Assembly (NCBI RefSeq): GCF_017744675.1
Contig: NZ_JAGIAV010000008.1
Span: forward strand, 224,741-288,740
Direction: 5' to 3'
Length of the DNA stretch: 64,000 nucleotides
DNA from: Flavobacterium sp.
GTDB taxonomy: Bacteria > Bacteroidota > Bacteroidia > Flavobacteriales > Flavobacteriaceae
Shown here: in pieces, positions 17,215-25,431 of the stretch
Position numbering within the stretch: position 1 is the first letter of the stretch
Layout of the letters: the number at the start of each line of letters is the position of its first letter
Notes under the pieces: model-generated
Databases searched by the model: none
Seen by the model: the letters and a program-made list of their open reading frames with translations, nothing else
Told to the model about the DNA's origin: nothing
Translations under genes and position numbers: made by a program

Positions 17215-18543
17215 TTAATAAGAGATGTAATAAATTTTCAGCTGGATTTTATTGTTGGCATGCTTTTGATTCCCCAAAACAATTCTGTTAACAGATTTAG
17301 AAATTGCGGGTAATGTTAGAATAAGAGACGATCTTGAATCGGATGCCTTAAGCATTTCTTTCTGAAGAAAAGCCCCGATCGGAATTGTATAGCCAATATT
17401 TTCATTGAATTCATCGCTTTTTTTATTCAACAATCCGTAAACTGTGGTTCCAGCAGAATTTACCAACGTTCCGCTTATTCGGTTTAATTTATCTCCTACA
17501 TAAACCGAAAGAGAATCTGCCAGCGGATATTTCTCAGAATACGAATTATTTACCGGCTTTAAAAACAGTTCTGCATTTACAATAGCTCCATTAGTCGAAA
17601 TATTTTTAAACTGTTTAATATTCGGAAAATCAACTCGACAAGCTACTCCAGTTCCTGATTGAATGAAGCCCTGATTATTGGTTAGATTACTAGAAAGATT
17701 ACTGCTTGAAATGGGAAGATTCTGCAGAAGTGTTCCTGTTTTATCCAAAGAAATAGAATTGAATTGTTTGGTTTTATCTACAATGCTAAAATCAAGATGA
17801 TAAGATACCTCGTCTTCATCTGCCTTATATTTAGAATAATACATTCTAATTTTACTATTTCCAGCACTAAATCCGATTACATTAGACGAATTGGATGTTT
17901 CGGGAACTAAGACCAGTCCTTTTAAATATTCTGTAAAACTGTCAAAATCTGTAATTTCTCGTTTTTTTATTTTCTGAAAAAGAGCTTCTCCAAATTCATT
18001 ATCCATTTTAATATTTATAGAATCTTTTTGTGTTGGCCTTGGTATAAATGATATTTTTCCCAAACTTTCTGAACCATAACTTAAGGTAGAATTATTGTAG
18101 AAATTACTATCATTTGTATTGGCCTTAACTTTTTGAAGTAATCGATGAATATCAAATGTTTGAACTTTTGTAGTATCTCCGTAATAATATTTATCATATT
18201 TTAGAATCATCGAAATAGAATCGAAAACATAATTTACAGACTGAGTATCAGAACCCGAACTATTTAATGCATAGTAAGGTCCTGAGAGCTGAAAATAACT
18301 GTTTGATTTTACTTTTCCGAAAATTGGATCATCATAATTTCCAATCAAGATCCTGCTCTTATTAGAAGTTACCAACGAGTCAAAGTTAATGGTTGACATT
18401 TCTACTGTGAGAGTATCTATCAGGATCACTTTATTGCTTAAAGCAAGATAATCTGAACCAACAGTAAATTCTCCTGTATCTGTATCTGTGCCGCACGAAA
18501 ATAAGCTAAGTACAAAAAGCAGTATCAATATAAACTTGTGCAT
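17215..18543 (-). CDS. DUF4270 lipoprotein
   Basis: The 442-residue product has a lipoprotein signal (lipobox LFSC, about residues 14-17) and the DUF4270 layout. An N-terminal stretch VILIDTLTVEMSTINFDSL is followed by RILIGNYDDPIFGKVKSNSYFQL and a C-terminal GQKHANNKIQLKIYYI-like strand (here GNQKHANNKIQLKIYYISY). The family is common in Bacteroidota and surface- or periplasm-facing; its function is unknown. It heads a two-gene unit with the barrel protein. A -7 box lies at 18559-18566, 15 bases before the ATG. Confidence 0.8.
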   Translation of the reverse strand: MHKFILILLFVLSLFSCGTDTDTGEFTVGSDYLALSNKVILIDTLTVEMSTINFDSLVTSNKSRILIGNYDDPIFGKVKSNSYFQLSGPYYALNSSGSDTQSVNYVFDSISMILKYDKYYYGDTTKVQTFDIHRLLQKVKANTNDSNFYNNSTLSYGSESLGKISFIPRPTQKDSINIKMDNEFGEALFQKIKKREITDFDSFTEYLKGLVLVPETSNSSNVIGFSAGNSKIRMYYSKYKADEDEVSYHLDFSIVDKTKQFNSISLDKTGTLLQNLPISSSNLSSNLTNNQGFIQSGTGVACRVDFPNIKQFKNISTNGAIVNAELFLKPVNNSYSEKYPLADSLSVYVGDKLNRISGTLVNSAGTTVYGLLNKKSDEFNENIGYTIPIGAFLQKEMLKASDSRSSLILTLPAISKSVNRIVLGNQKHANNKIQLKIYYISY

Positions 18544-18558
18544 AATTTAATTTTTGGG

Positions 18559-18566
18559 CAAATATA
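18559..18566 (-). promoter_or_regulatory. Putative -7 box of the DUF4270 operon
   Basis: The minus strand reads TATATTTG, 15 bases before the ATG. No TTG is seen at -33. The rest of the 231-base divergent gap is AT-rich, with a short TATATATA run at 18714-18721. Confidence 0.4.
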
Positions 18567-18750
18567 AATTGTGCGCTTTGGCGACACACTATAACATATA
18601 CTATCGCCCTTTTTTACCCTACAAATTGCACAAAACAATCTACAACCTTAATTCTCATTCTTAAATCTTAATTCGACCCGAAAAACATCGATTTTGTCTA
18701 TCAAAACACGTCATATATATATCTTCTTTTTTTTAAGAGAGTCATCCATC

Positions 18751-18758
18751 TAATTTTG
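18751..18758 (+). promoter_or_regulatory. Putative -7 box of the barrel-kelch-kinase cluster
   Basis: TAATTTTG matches TAnnTTTG, 16 bases before the ATG at 18775. A T-rich stretch lies where the -33 box would be. The four genes that follow are closely packed, so this may drive all of them. Confidence 0.45.
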
Positions 18759-18774
18759 AACCAATAAAATAATA

Positions 18775-19614
18775 ATGAAAACACGTTTTTTAATCTGTTC
18801 TCTTTTTTTGATTTCATTTTTAGGTTTAAAAGCTCAGGAAAATTTTAGTGCCTCTGCAAATTTTAAAACGGAGCCAACAGACAAGATAAATTTTGGAGAA
18901 ACCAATATGAGTCTTTCTTATGCAAAGAAATTAGGATCAAAAGGCAAAATAACGAACACATTAGAATATTCTAATTTGAAGGTGAATTACGAATTGAATC
19001 CCTATAACATATATGCGGATCAGGATAATTTTAACCAAGTTCAAAACAAATTTGAATATTCGTCTGAAATGGCAGAAAAGACAAAATGGAGACTTTCTAT
19101 TGCTCCTACAGCCAATTTCCAGAGCAAACTGGATTTTTCAGACGTTACGGTTTTAGGAACTTTAGAAATCAGCCAGCAGCTTAGCCCAAAAGTAAACGTG
19201 ACAGTTGGAGCTGGAAGAACATCCATTTTTGGAGCACCAAAATTTACGCCGATTGTTTCTTTTGATTATAAAATGAATGAGAAAACCGATTTTAAAATAG
19301 GATTCCCAAATTCGAAAATTTCCTATTCTAATAATGTTCGAAACAAATTTAGCCTTACGAATAGTTTCAATGGTAACTTTTATCATTTAGACGAAAAAGA
19401 TACAGGCAATAATGCCGAAAAAGCAGTTTTATCGCAAATGACATCGGCTTTGGAATACGAAAGAAATGTTACTGGTAATTGGTTTTTACATTTTAAAGCA
19501 GGTTACGATTTCAACAAAAAATACAATTTGCTAGACAGCAATGACCACAAAATATACGACTACAATAGCGGAAATGGCTATGTTTTAGGGATAGGCATCA
19601 AATACAAACAATAA
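18775..19614 (+). CDS. Predicted outer-membrane beta-barrel protein (possibly DUF6268-like)
   Basis: The 279-residue product has a signal peptide (ending GLKAQ). A run of amphipathic strands follows: LSYAKKLGSKGKITNTLEYSN, LEISQQLSPKVNVTVGAGR, and a last strand YVLGIGIKYKQ. The pattern resembles a 10-12 strand porin-like barrel, and I lean towards the DUF6268 group without certainty. It is the first gene of a same-strand cluster; the kelch lipoprotein gene starts 13 bases after its stop. A structural link is plausible: barrel in the outer membrane, kelch and DUF4907 lipoproteins attached. Confidence 0.6.
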   Translation: MKTRFLICSLFLISFLGLKAQENFSASANFKTEPTDKINFGETNMSLSYAKKLGSKGKITNTLEYSNLKVNYELNPYNIYADQDNFNQVQNKFEYSSEMAEKTKWRLSIAPTANFQSKLDFSDVTVLGTLEISQQLSPKVNVTVGAGRTSIFGAPKFTPIVSFDYKMNEKTDFKIGFPNSKISYSNNVRNKFSLTNSFNGNFYHLDEKDTGNNAEKAVLSQMTSALEYERNVTGNWFLHFKAGYDFNKKYNLLDSNDHKIYDYNSGNGYVLGIGIKYKQ

Positions 19615-19627
19615 ATATAAATACACT

Positions 19628-20635
19628 ATGATTAATCTAAAAAAAGGAATTTTATTCACAGCGCTTTTTTCAAGCCTCTTTTTGATAAGCTGCAGCAATG
19701 ATAATGAAGATGATGATTTGATTGGAAACTGGATTAAAAAATCAGCTTTTGACGGTCCTGCAAGATCTAGTGCCACAAGTTTCGTTATCGGAGATTATGC
19801 TTATGTAGTGGGCGGCTATACTGGCGATGTTTATTTAAAAGATTTATGGGTTTATAACTCAAACGGAGATTATTGGGAGCAGAAAGCAGATTTTGGAGGA
19901 GTAGGCAGAAGTTCTGCTTCTAGTTTTGCGCTTAACGAAAAAGGTTATGTAGGTCTTGGTTATGACGGGACAAACAAACTGAAAGACTTTTATCAATACG
20001 ATCCTTCTGCAAACAGCTGGACTCAAAAAACAGATTTTGCAGGAACGGCACGTTATGCTGCTGTAGGTTTTCAGGTTGGCGGTAAAGCCTATTTTGGAAC
20101 AGGATATGACGGAAATTATCTAAAAGATTTTTATCAGTACGATGACCAAACGAATACTTGGATTCTGGTAAATGGTTTTAGCGGAAACAAAAGACGTAAC
20201 GCAACCGTTTTTACCATTGCAAACAAAGCGTATTTGGTAACAGGTGTAAATAATGGCGTATATCAGGAAGATTTTTGGGAATTTGATCCAGCGACAGATG
20301 TTTGGACAAGAAAAAGAGATGTGGATAAAGATACTGATGATGATTACAGCTACAACGATGATTATGCTATCGTCCGTGCTAATGCTTCTAGTTTTGCTAT
20401 GGATGGCTTAGGATATATTGTAGGAGGTGAAAATATAAAAACAGTTTGGGAATACAATCCAACAACTGATTTATGGACAGAAAGAACTCCAATGGAAGGC
20501 GCAACAAGAACCGATGCTGTTGGTTTTGCCATCAATAACCGCGGATTCTACATGTTAGGAAGAGTGGGCTCTACTTACTTTGATGACGCTTGGGAATTTA
20601 AACCTTCAGAAGAACAAAGCGACGATGACAACTAA
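19628..20635 (+). CDS. Kelch-repeat (galactose-oxidase-like propeller) lipoprotein
   Basis: The 335-residue product has a lipoprotein signal with lipobox LISC (cysteine about residue 22) and the acidic stretch SNDNEDDD, which could act as a surface-export signal in Bacteroidota. Five or six kelch blades of about 48 residues follow. Each carries a GY or GG turn and a repeated pattern such as LKDFYQYDPSANSWTQK, LKDFYQYDDQTNTWILV and QEDFWEFDPATDVWTRK. Galactose oxidase catalytic ligands are not apparent, so a binding propeller is more likely than an enzyme. An acidic insert (about 236-250, KDTDDDYSYNDD) lies between blades. Its last codons overlap the DUF4907 gene. Confidence 0.85.
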   Translation: MINLKKGILFTALFSSLFLISCSNDNEDDDLIGNWIKKSAFDGPARSSATSFVIGDYAYVVGGYTGDVYLKDLWVYNSNGDYWEQKADFGGVGRSSASSFALNEKGYVGLGYDGTNKLKDFYQYDPSANSWTQKTDFAGTARYAAVGFQVGGKAYFGTGYDGNYLKDFYQYDDQTNTWILVNGFSGNKRRNATVFTIANKAYLVTGVNNGVYQEDFWEFDPATDVWTRKRDVDKDTDDDYSYNDDYAIVRANASSFAMDGLGYIVGGENIKTVWEYNPTTDLWTERTPMEGATRTDAVGFAINNRGFYMLGRVGSTYFDDAWEFKPSEEQSDDDN

Positions 20636-20951
20636 TAGTAAACAATACTTCTGGAATAACATTCAGAAGTATTGGATCATTTTTGCCATTCTTTTTTTTG
20701 CTTCTTGCGCGAAAAAAGAAAGCCTAACAACAGCTTCCTTTAAAACAGACTCTGGCTGGGGATACACCATTGCTTACAAAGAAAAAGTTTTAATAAAACA
20801 ATCGATCATTCCTGTAATAAGTAATGCCAAAAGTTTTGAAACAGAAGATGAGGCTTTAAAGGTTGCAAATCTAGTCAAACAGAAACTCCAACAAAACTTA
20901 TCTCCAACGGTAACCAAAAATGAATTAATTTTATTAAAAATAAAATTGTAA
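20625..20951 (+). CDS. DUF4907 lipoprotein
   Basis: This is a 108-residue protein. The start at 20625 overlaps the kelch gene by 11 bases; the frame is open further upstream inside the kelch gene, but only this ATG puts the signal peptide at the N-terminus. There is a lipobox FASC (about residues 26-29). The remaining 75 residues match the DUF4907 pattern, with SGWGYTIAYKEKVLIKQSII and EDEALKVANLVKQKL. The function is unknown, but the family often sits next to kelch lipoproteins, as it does here. The kinase gene begins at the base after its stop codon. Confidence 0.75.
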   Translation: MTTNSKQYFWNNIQKYWIIFAILFFASCAKKESLTTASFKTDSGWGYTIAYKEKVLIKQSIIPVISNAKSFETEDEALKVANLVKQKLQQNLSPTVTKNELILLKIKL

Positions 20952-22067
20952 ATGCAGTTAGATACCATTAAAAATACAGGCTACAACAAAATTTTATTCC
21001 ATTGTGCCATATGGGTTTTCTTTATTCTGACCTCTCTAATTCAGTTTTACGAGAGTCCGTTTAAGATTAATAACGACTTTTATGCGCAATGGACTACTGG
21101 AATTGTTTTGTTTTATCTGAACTATTTTTACCTGGTTCCAAATTACTTGCTGCAAAAAAAATACTGGCTTTATTTTACGTTTGCATTTGGTCTAATTACG
21201 CTGTTTATGATTATAAGGTTAAATTACTTTATTCCCGAATTTAGACATTTAAGACCTGAGAATGTAATACCTGCGAGAACAATAACTCAGGGGCCACAAT
21301 TTTTTCCTCGAGAAGGAAGAATGCATCAAAGAATCGAAATGAGACAACCTCTTTTCTTAAAAATTGGTCCGTCGTTTTTCTATATCTTGATTATTACGAT
21401 CTCAGCAATTATTAGAACATTAACTGAATTTTATAATAATCAGCAAAATAAACTGATTGCCGAAACACATCGAACAAATACTGAATTAATCTATTTGCGT
21501 AAACAAACCAATCCGCATTTTTTATTTAATTCTTTAAACAGTATTTATTCTTTGGCACACAAAAAATCTGATTTGGTCCCTGATGCCATCGTAACCTTGT
21601 CTGAACTTATGCGCTATATGCTGTACGAAACAGACAACAAAACGGTGGCTTTAGAAAAAGAAGTCAATTACATTCAGAATTATATCGAATTGCAAAAGTT
21701 GCGGCTAAACAACATTGAAGACATTGTAATCAATGTGCATGGCGATACTAAAAATAAATTTATCGAGCCATTATTGCTGATTTCTTTCGTCGAAAATGCC
21801 TTCAAATACGGAACAGATTATAAGGGCGCTGCTCACGTAAAAATTAAGATCATAATTACAGATTACAATCTAGATTTTTGGATTGAAAATACCATTGAAA
21901 ATTATGTAAAAGATCCCGAAAATTCAGGAATTGGGTTGGTAAATATCCAAAACCGACTTGATCTTTTATATCCGAACGCGCACGAACTAACCATTACCCA
22001 AGATGAGAACTATTACCGAGTTCATTTGAATTTAAAGTTAGACGAAATTAAAACCGCAATACATTAA
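20952..22067 (+). CDS. LytS/YehU-type sensor histidine kinase
   Basis: The 371-residue membrane protein has four hydrophobic helices (about 12-32, 47-66, 71-90 and 141-158), then a linker and a His_kinase domain. The phosphoacceptor is H189 in KQTNPHFLFNSLNSIYSL, and the HATPase part shows LISFVENAFKYG (N box) and SGIGLVNIQNRL (G box). Such kinases phosphorylate LytTR regulators, and one is encoded at 22897. A short periplasmic loop rich in Arg/Pro (about 95-135, PARTITQGPQFFPREGRMHQ) is the only obvious sensing segment. It abuts the DUF4907 gene without a gap. Confidence 0.88.
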   Translation: MQLDTIKNTGYNKILFHCAIWVFFILTSLIQFYESPFKINNDFYAQWTTGIVLFYLNYFYLVPNYLLQKKYWLYFTFAFGLITLFMIIRLNYFIPEFRHLRPENVIPARTITQGPQFFPREGRMHQRIEMRQPLFLKIGPSFFYILIITISAIIRTLTEFYNNQQNKLIAETHRTNTELIYLRKQTNPHFLFNSLNSIYSLAHKKSDLVPDAIVTLSELMRYMLYETDNKTVALEKEVNYIQNYIELQKLRLNNIEDIVINVHGDTKNKFIEPLLLISFVENAFKYGTDYKGAAHVKIKIIITDYNLDFWIENTIENYVKDPENSGIGLVNIQNRLDLLYPNAHELTITQDENYYRVHLNLKLDEIKTAIH

Positions 22068-22079
22068 ACAAAACTGATT

Positions 22080-22790
22080 ATGGACAGAAAAAAATTCATC
22101 CGAAATGGCATTTTGGGCATTGCCTCATTGGCAACAGCTTCAAAATTTTTAGAATCATGTTCTAAAAGTGACAACGACGAAACTGACTCTAATAATTCTG
22201 GAGACGGAAGCTGCACGGTTTCTCCTTCAGAAACAAAAGGACCGTTTCCTATCAAAACGCCAAGTCAGTTGGTTTTAGAAAACATCAAATCTGACCGTGT
22301 CGGAATTGCGTTATTGATTAATTTAAAAATTGAAAACAAGAACAACAATTGCGAACCTCTTTCGGGCGTTTTAGTAGATGTTTGGCACTGCGACAAAGAC
22401 GGAAATTATTCTGAATATGGCGGCACACAAATGCAGCAAGCAGATTATACTTCTGTGCATTTCCTGAGAGGAAGACAAACTACAAATGCCAACGGAGAAG
22501 TTTCCTTTATTTCCATTTATCCCGGTTGGTACCAAGGAAGAGCACCGCACGTACACGTAGAAGTTTTATCAAGTTCTGGAAATTCTTTGTTAGTAACACA
22601 GATTGCTTTTCCTGAAACAATTTCAAGCGAAGTATATTCAAGCACTAATTATGCCGCACACGGACAAGCAGATACGGCAAATACAAAAGACAATGTTTTT
22701 GCAGATAGTCTAGCCGATGAGCTGGCCACTATAACAGGTAACCTGACAGATGGTTTTACGTTAACTAAAACTATAACAGTAAGCGCATAA
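22080..22790 (+). CDS. Intradiol-dioxygenase-like lipoprotein
   Basis: The 236-residue product has a signal sequence with KKF plus a possible lipobox LESC, and then the fold of intradiol ring-cleavage dioxygenases. The iron ligands of the family are visible: a tyrosine in VWHCDKDGNYSEYG, a tyrosine in YPGWYQGR, and two histidines in APHVHVEV. Known enzymes cleave catechols between the hydroxyls, but secreted members of this subgroup have few assigned substrates. It starts 12 bases after the kinase gene and lies between kinase and regulator, which suggests shared regulation. The exact aromatic substrate cannot be read from sequence. Confidence 0.82.
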   Translation: MDRKKFIRNGILGIASLATASKFLESCSKSDNDETDSNNSGDGSCTVSPSETKGPFPIKTPSQLVLENIKSDRVGIALLINLKIENKNNNCEPLSGVLVDVWHCDKDGNYSEYGGTQMQQADYTSVHFLRGRQTTNANGEVSFISIYPGWYQGRAPHVHVEVLSSSGNSLLVTQIAFPETISSEVYSSTNYAAHGQADTANTKDNVFADSLADELATITGNLTDGFTLTKTITVSA

Positions 22791-22852
22791 TTTTAATTAG
22801 TAAAAACCAGTATTTTATGAAAATTTTAAAACTTAATTTACTGGTTTCAAAC

Positions 22853-22860
22853 TACTTTTG
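22853..22860 (+). promoter_or_regulatory. Putative -7 box of the LytTR regulator
   Basis: TACTTTTG matches TAnnTTTG, 36 bases before the ATG. Just upstream, AAACCAGTA (22804-22812) and TACTGGTTT (22839-22847) form a 9-bp inverted repeat. It may be an operator or the terminator of the dioxygenase gene. Confidence 0.4.
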
Positions 22861-22896
22861 AATGCGAAATAAATTTAAGAAATTAATTCAGAAAAG

Positions 22897-23610
22897 ATGA
22901 AATGTGTAATTATTGATGACGAACCTTTGGCTGTAGAATTATTGCAGGACTTTGTCAAAAAAGTAGATGCTCTTGAGTTAATAAACACTTTCAATAATGC
23001 GATTGATGCTGTTTCATTTATCAATCAGAATAATGTTGATTTGATTTTTCTGGATATTCAGATGCCTCATTTTTCTGGAATTGATTTTTTAAATACAATC
23101 GAAAAAAAGCCTCTTGTTATTTTTACCACTGCTTACTCTGACTATGCCGTTGAAGGATTTAATCTTGGTGCTGTCGATTATTTGGTAAAACCGATTCCGT
23201 TTCATCGCTTTTTAAAAGCAGTAGTAAGAGCACAGCAAGTTTTGCAGCCTGTAGCGACTCCAACAATTGCTGAAAACACGAATACGCCTGAAATTGAACA
23301 GGACTTTATGTTTGTAAGAGCCGAATACGAAAACGTAAAATTGAATTTTGCCGATATTCTTTTTATCGAAGGCTTAAAAGATTATGTCAAAATCTACACA
23401 ACCGATAATAAATTTACGCTGACATTAATTAGCTTAATCAAACTTGAAAATCTGCTTTCTAACAAAGGTTTTGCGAGAATTCACAGATCATATATTATTA
23501 ATATCAAACACGTAAAATCGATTCAGAAAAACAAGGTTTTAATAAGCGATAAAAGAATTCCAATTAGCGAAAGCTATAAAAATACCTTCTTCGAAAAAAT
23601 CAACCTCTGA
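22897..23610 (+). CDS. LytTR-family response regulator
   Basis: The 237-residue product has a receiver domain (about 1-115) with the acidic pocket IDDEP, the phosphoacceptor D53 in LDIQMP, T77 and K98 in YLVKP. A LytTR DNA-binding domain follows (about 140-235), with NFADILFIEGLKDYVKIY and GFARIHRSYIINIKHVKS. It is the natural partner of the LytS-type kinase at 20952, although the dioxygenase gene and a likely separate promoter lie between them. LytTR proteins bind promoter repeats, which could include the inverted repeat at 22804-22847. Confidence 0.92.
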   Translation: MKCVIIDDEPLAVELLQDFVKKVDALELINTFNNAIDAVSFINQNNVDLIFLDIQMPHFSGIDFLNTIEKKPLVIFTTAYSDYAVEGFNLGAVDYLVKPIPFHRFLKAVVRAQQVLQPVATPTIAENTNTPEIEQDFMFVRAEYENVKLNFADILFIEGLKDYVKIYTTDNKFTLTLISLIKLENLLSNKGFARIHRSYIINIKHVKSIQKNKVLISDKRIPISESYKNTFFEKINL

Positions 23611-23633
23611 TTTTTCTAAAATTCCAAAAATAA

Positions 23634-23685
23634 AAATTCCAAATTCCAATTGGTTTAACCTAGATTGGTATTTGGAATTTTTTTA
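23634..23685 (+). terminator. Terminator-like inverted repeat after the LytTR gene
   Basis: Positions 23634-23650 and 23664-23680 form a 17-bp stem with one mismatch. Each arm contains AAATTCC/GGAATTT doubled. T-rich sequence (TTTTATT) follows. The element resembles other AATTCCAAATTCC palindromes at 23747-23762 and 37781-37819. Confidence 0.55.
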
Positions 23686-23776
23686 TTAGAATTTCCCACA
23701 TCAAAATTGAATTTCTATTTCTATTTTGAGATATCCACTTCAAAATTGGAATTTGGAATTTAAAATATTGAAAATT

Positions 23777-24286
23777 CTATTTGAACCAGCTCGAATACAT
23801 GACATAATTATTGGATATGCGTTCGATTTCGCCAGCAAAATCAGATTGATCGATGTCTTTTACTTTTTTGGCAGGAACACCGGCATAAATGCTTCCCGAA
23901 GCCACTACAGTATTTTGAGTTACTACAGCGCCGGCAGCAATAATTGCATTACTTTCTACCACACAATTATCCATTACAATTGCCCCCATTCCAATTAAAA
24001 CATTATCGTGTATTGTACAGCCGTGTACAATCGCATTATGTCCAATAGAAACATTATTTCCTATAATTGTTGGGTGCTTTTGATACGTACAGTGAATTAC
24101 CGCACCATCTTGAATGTTCACTTTATTTCCTATTTTAATAAAATGAACATCGCCTCTCACAACAGCATTAAACCAAACGCTGCAAGATGCGCCAAAAGTA
24201 ACATCTCCTACAATAGTAGCGTTTTCGGCAACATAACAATCCTCTGGAATAAGAGGTGACTTTCCGTTTACAGATTTTATCAGCAT
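23777..24286 (-). CDS. Gamma-carbonic-anhydrase-family hexapeptide protein
   Basis: The 169-residue product is a left-handed beta helix made of hexapeptide repeats (for example ATIVGDVTFGASCSVWFNAV). It carries the metal-ligand histidines of the gamma carbonic anhydrase family: H65 in VIHCT, H83 in SIGHN and H88 in VHGC. RGD(V)HFIKIG is also typical. YrdA-like members bind zinc but often lack measurable carbonic anhydrase activity, so catalysis is uncertain. It follows the PorP/SprF gene by 12 bases on the same strand; no functional link is apparent. Confidence 0.9.
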   Translation of the reverse strand: MLIKSVNGKSPLIPEDCYVAENATIVGDVTFGASCSVWFNAVVRGDVHFIKIGNKVNIQDGAVIHCTYQKHPTIIGNNVSIGHNAIVHGCTIHDNVLIGMGAIVMDNCVVESNAIIAAGAVVTQNTVVASGSIYAGVPAKKVKDIDQSDFAGEIERISNNYVMYSSWFK

Positions 24287-24298
24287 AAAAAATATTTT

Positions 24299-25288
24299 TT
24301 AGTTAACTGCAGGACAATTACAGTCGTAACGTTCTTTTCTGCAGAATAAGTTTACTCCTAAAGTAATTTGATGAAAACCGCCTGTGTCAAACTTTACATC
24401 TCCCATCAGCTGCGTGTACGTATACGCAAACATAAAATTCTTGTAATTAACTCCAATAATCGGCGTAAAATATTGCAATTTTTGAGACGACACTCCACTT
24501 CCAGAAATATATTGCGCGCCATCAAAACCTCTTCTATAAGACAAAGCCGCCCATAAACTTCCAAAATCCATGTTTTTATAAGCTTTCATGTTCAAATCGA
24601 GTGTTTTTGCTTTTGTTTGATCAAATAGCTGAAAAAGAACAGAAGGCTCCCAAGTCCAGCTACTGTTTTTTCCAAACACATAACCAGCACTTAATAAAAA
24701 CTTTCTAAGATTATCGGTTTCATAATCTGTATACAGCTCTCTTCGTGTCTCTAAGAGCCCTTGAATCGTTGCATGCGCATAAAAATCCAAATAGTTATAA
24801 GAGGCTCCAACATCAACATTAAAATAGGAATCTTTCTGAATTGACCCAAAAACAATTGGATCAAAAGTTCCTCCAAATTTTGTTTCATCCAATTGGCTTT
24901 GAATTAAACCTCCGCTAATTCCAAAAGACAGCTGATTTAAGTCTAGCTCATCTCTCGAGAACATAATATGATGTGCATAAGTCAATTTTACTCCTTTTTG
25001 AGAATGATATCCATTTTTATCGTTAAAAAGTATGATACCAGCTCCAGAACGTTCGCCTATTCTTCCATTAAAACTCAAAGTTTGAAGCGATGGAGCTTCC
25101 TCCTCGCCAAACCATTGTTTTCGGGCTGTTAATCTTATTTTGGCACAATTGGCTGCACCAGCCATTGAAGGGTGAATCAAGTAATAATTATCGGACAAAT
25201 AATCTGAATAAACGGGAATTCCCTCTTGGGAATAAGACTGAAAAGTAGTAATGATAAAAATTAATAAAACCTTGATTTTAAATTTCAT
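24299..25288 (-). CDS. PorP/SprF-family type IX secretion outer-membrane protein
   Basis: The 329-residue product has a signal peptide (ending SYSQ) and the PorP/SprF pattern. The N-terminus YSDYLSDNYYLIHPSMAGAANCAKIRLTAR resembles the family hallmark 'NPAYAG'. A 12-14-strand barrel follows, ending HQITLGVNLFCRKERYDCNC. Family members bind the type B sorting domain of specific adhesins and attach them to the gliding machinery. No adhesin gene is adjacent here, which makes this an orphan copy, unlike the one at 60290. The C-terminal tail holds four cysteines. Confidence 0.85.
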   Translation of the reverse strand: MKFKIKVLLIFIITTFQSYSQEGIPVYSDYLSDNYYLIHPSMAGAANCAKIRLTARKQWFGEEEAPSLQTLSFNGRIGERSGAGIILFNDKNGYHSQKGVKLTYAHHIMFSRDELDLNQLSFGISGGLIQSQLDETKFGGTFDPIVFGSIQKDSYFNVDVGASYNYLDFYAHATIQGLLETRRELYTDYETDNLRKFLLSAGYVFGKNSSWTWEPSVLFQLFDQTKAKTLDLNMKAYKNMDFGSLWAALSYRRGFDGAQYISGSGVSSQKLQYFTPIIGVNYKNFMFAYTYTQLMGDVKFDTGGFHQITLGVNLFCRKERYDCNCPAVN

Positions 25289-25407
25289 AAAGGCAATTTT
25301 GTTTCAAAATATTTTTTACTCTTGCAATTTAACACGATTTATTTGAAAAGAGTCTTAATTATTTTATTAAAAAATCAAATATAGCCATTAGTAGAAAATA
25401 ACTTTAG

Positions 25408-25415
25408 TAAATTTG
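25408..25415 (+). promoter_or_regulatory. Putative -7 box of the NifU-family gene
   Basis: TAAATTTG matches TAnnTTTG, 16 bases before the ATG at 25432. There is no TTG at the expected distance. Confidence 0.4.
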
Positions 25416-25431
25416 CAAAAAATATATAATC

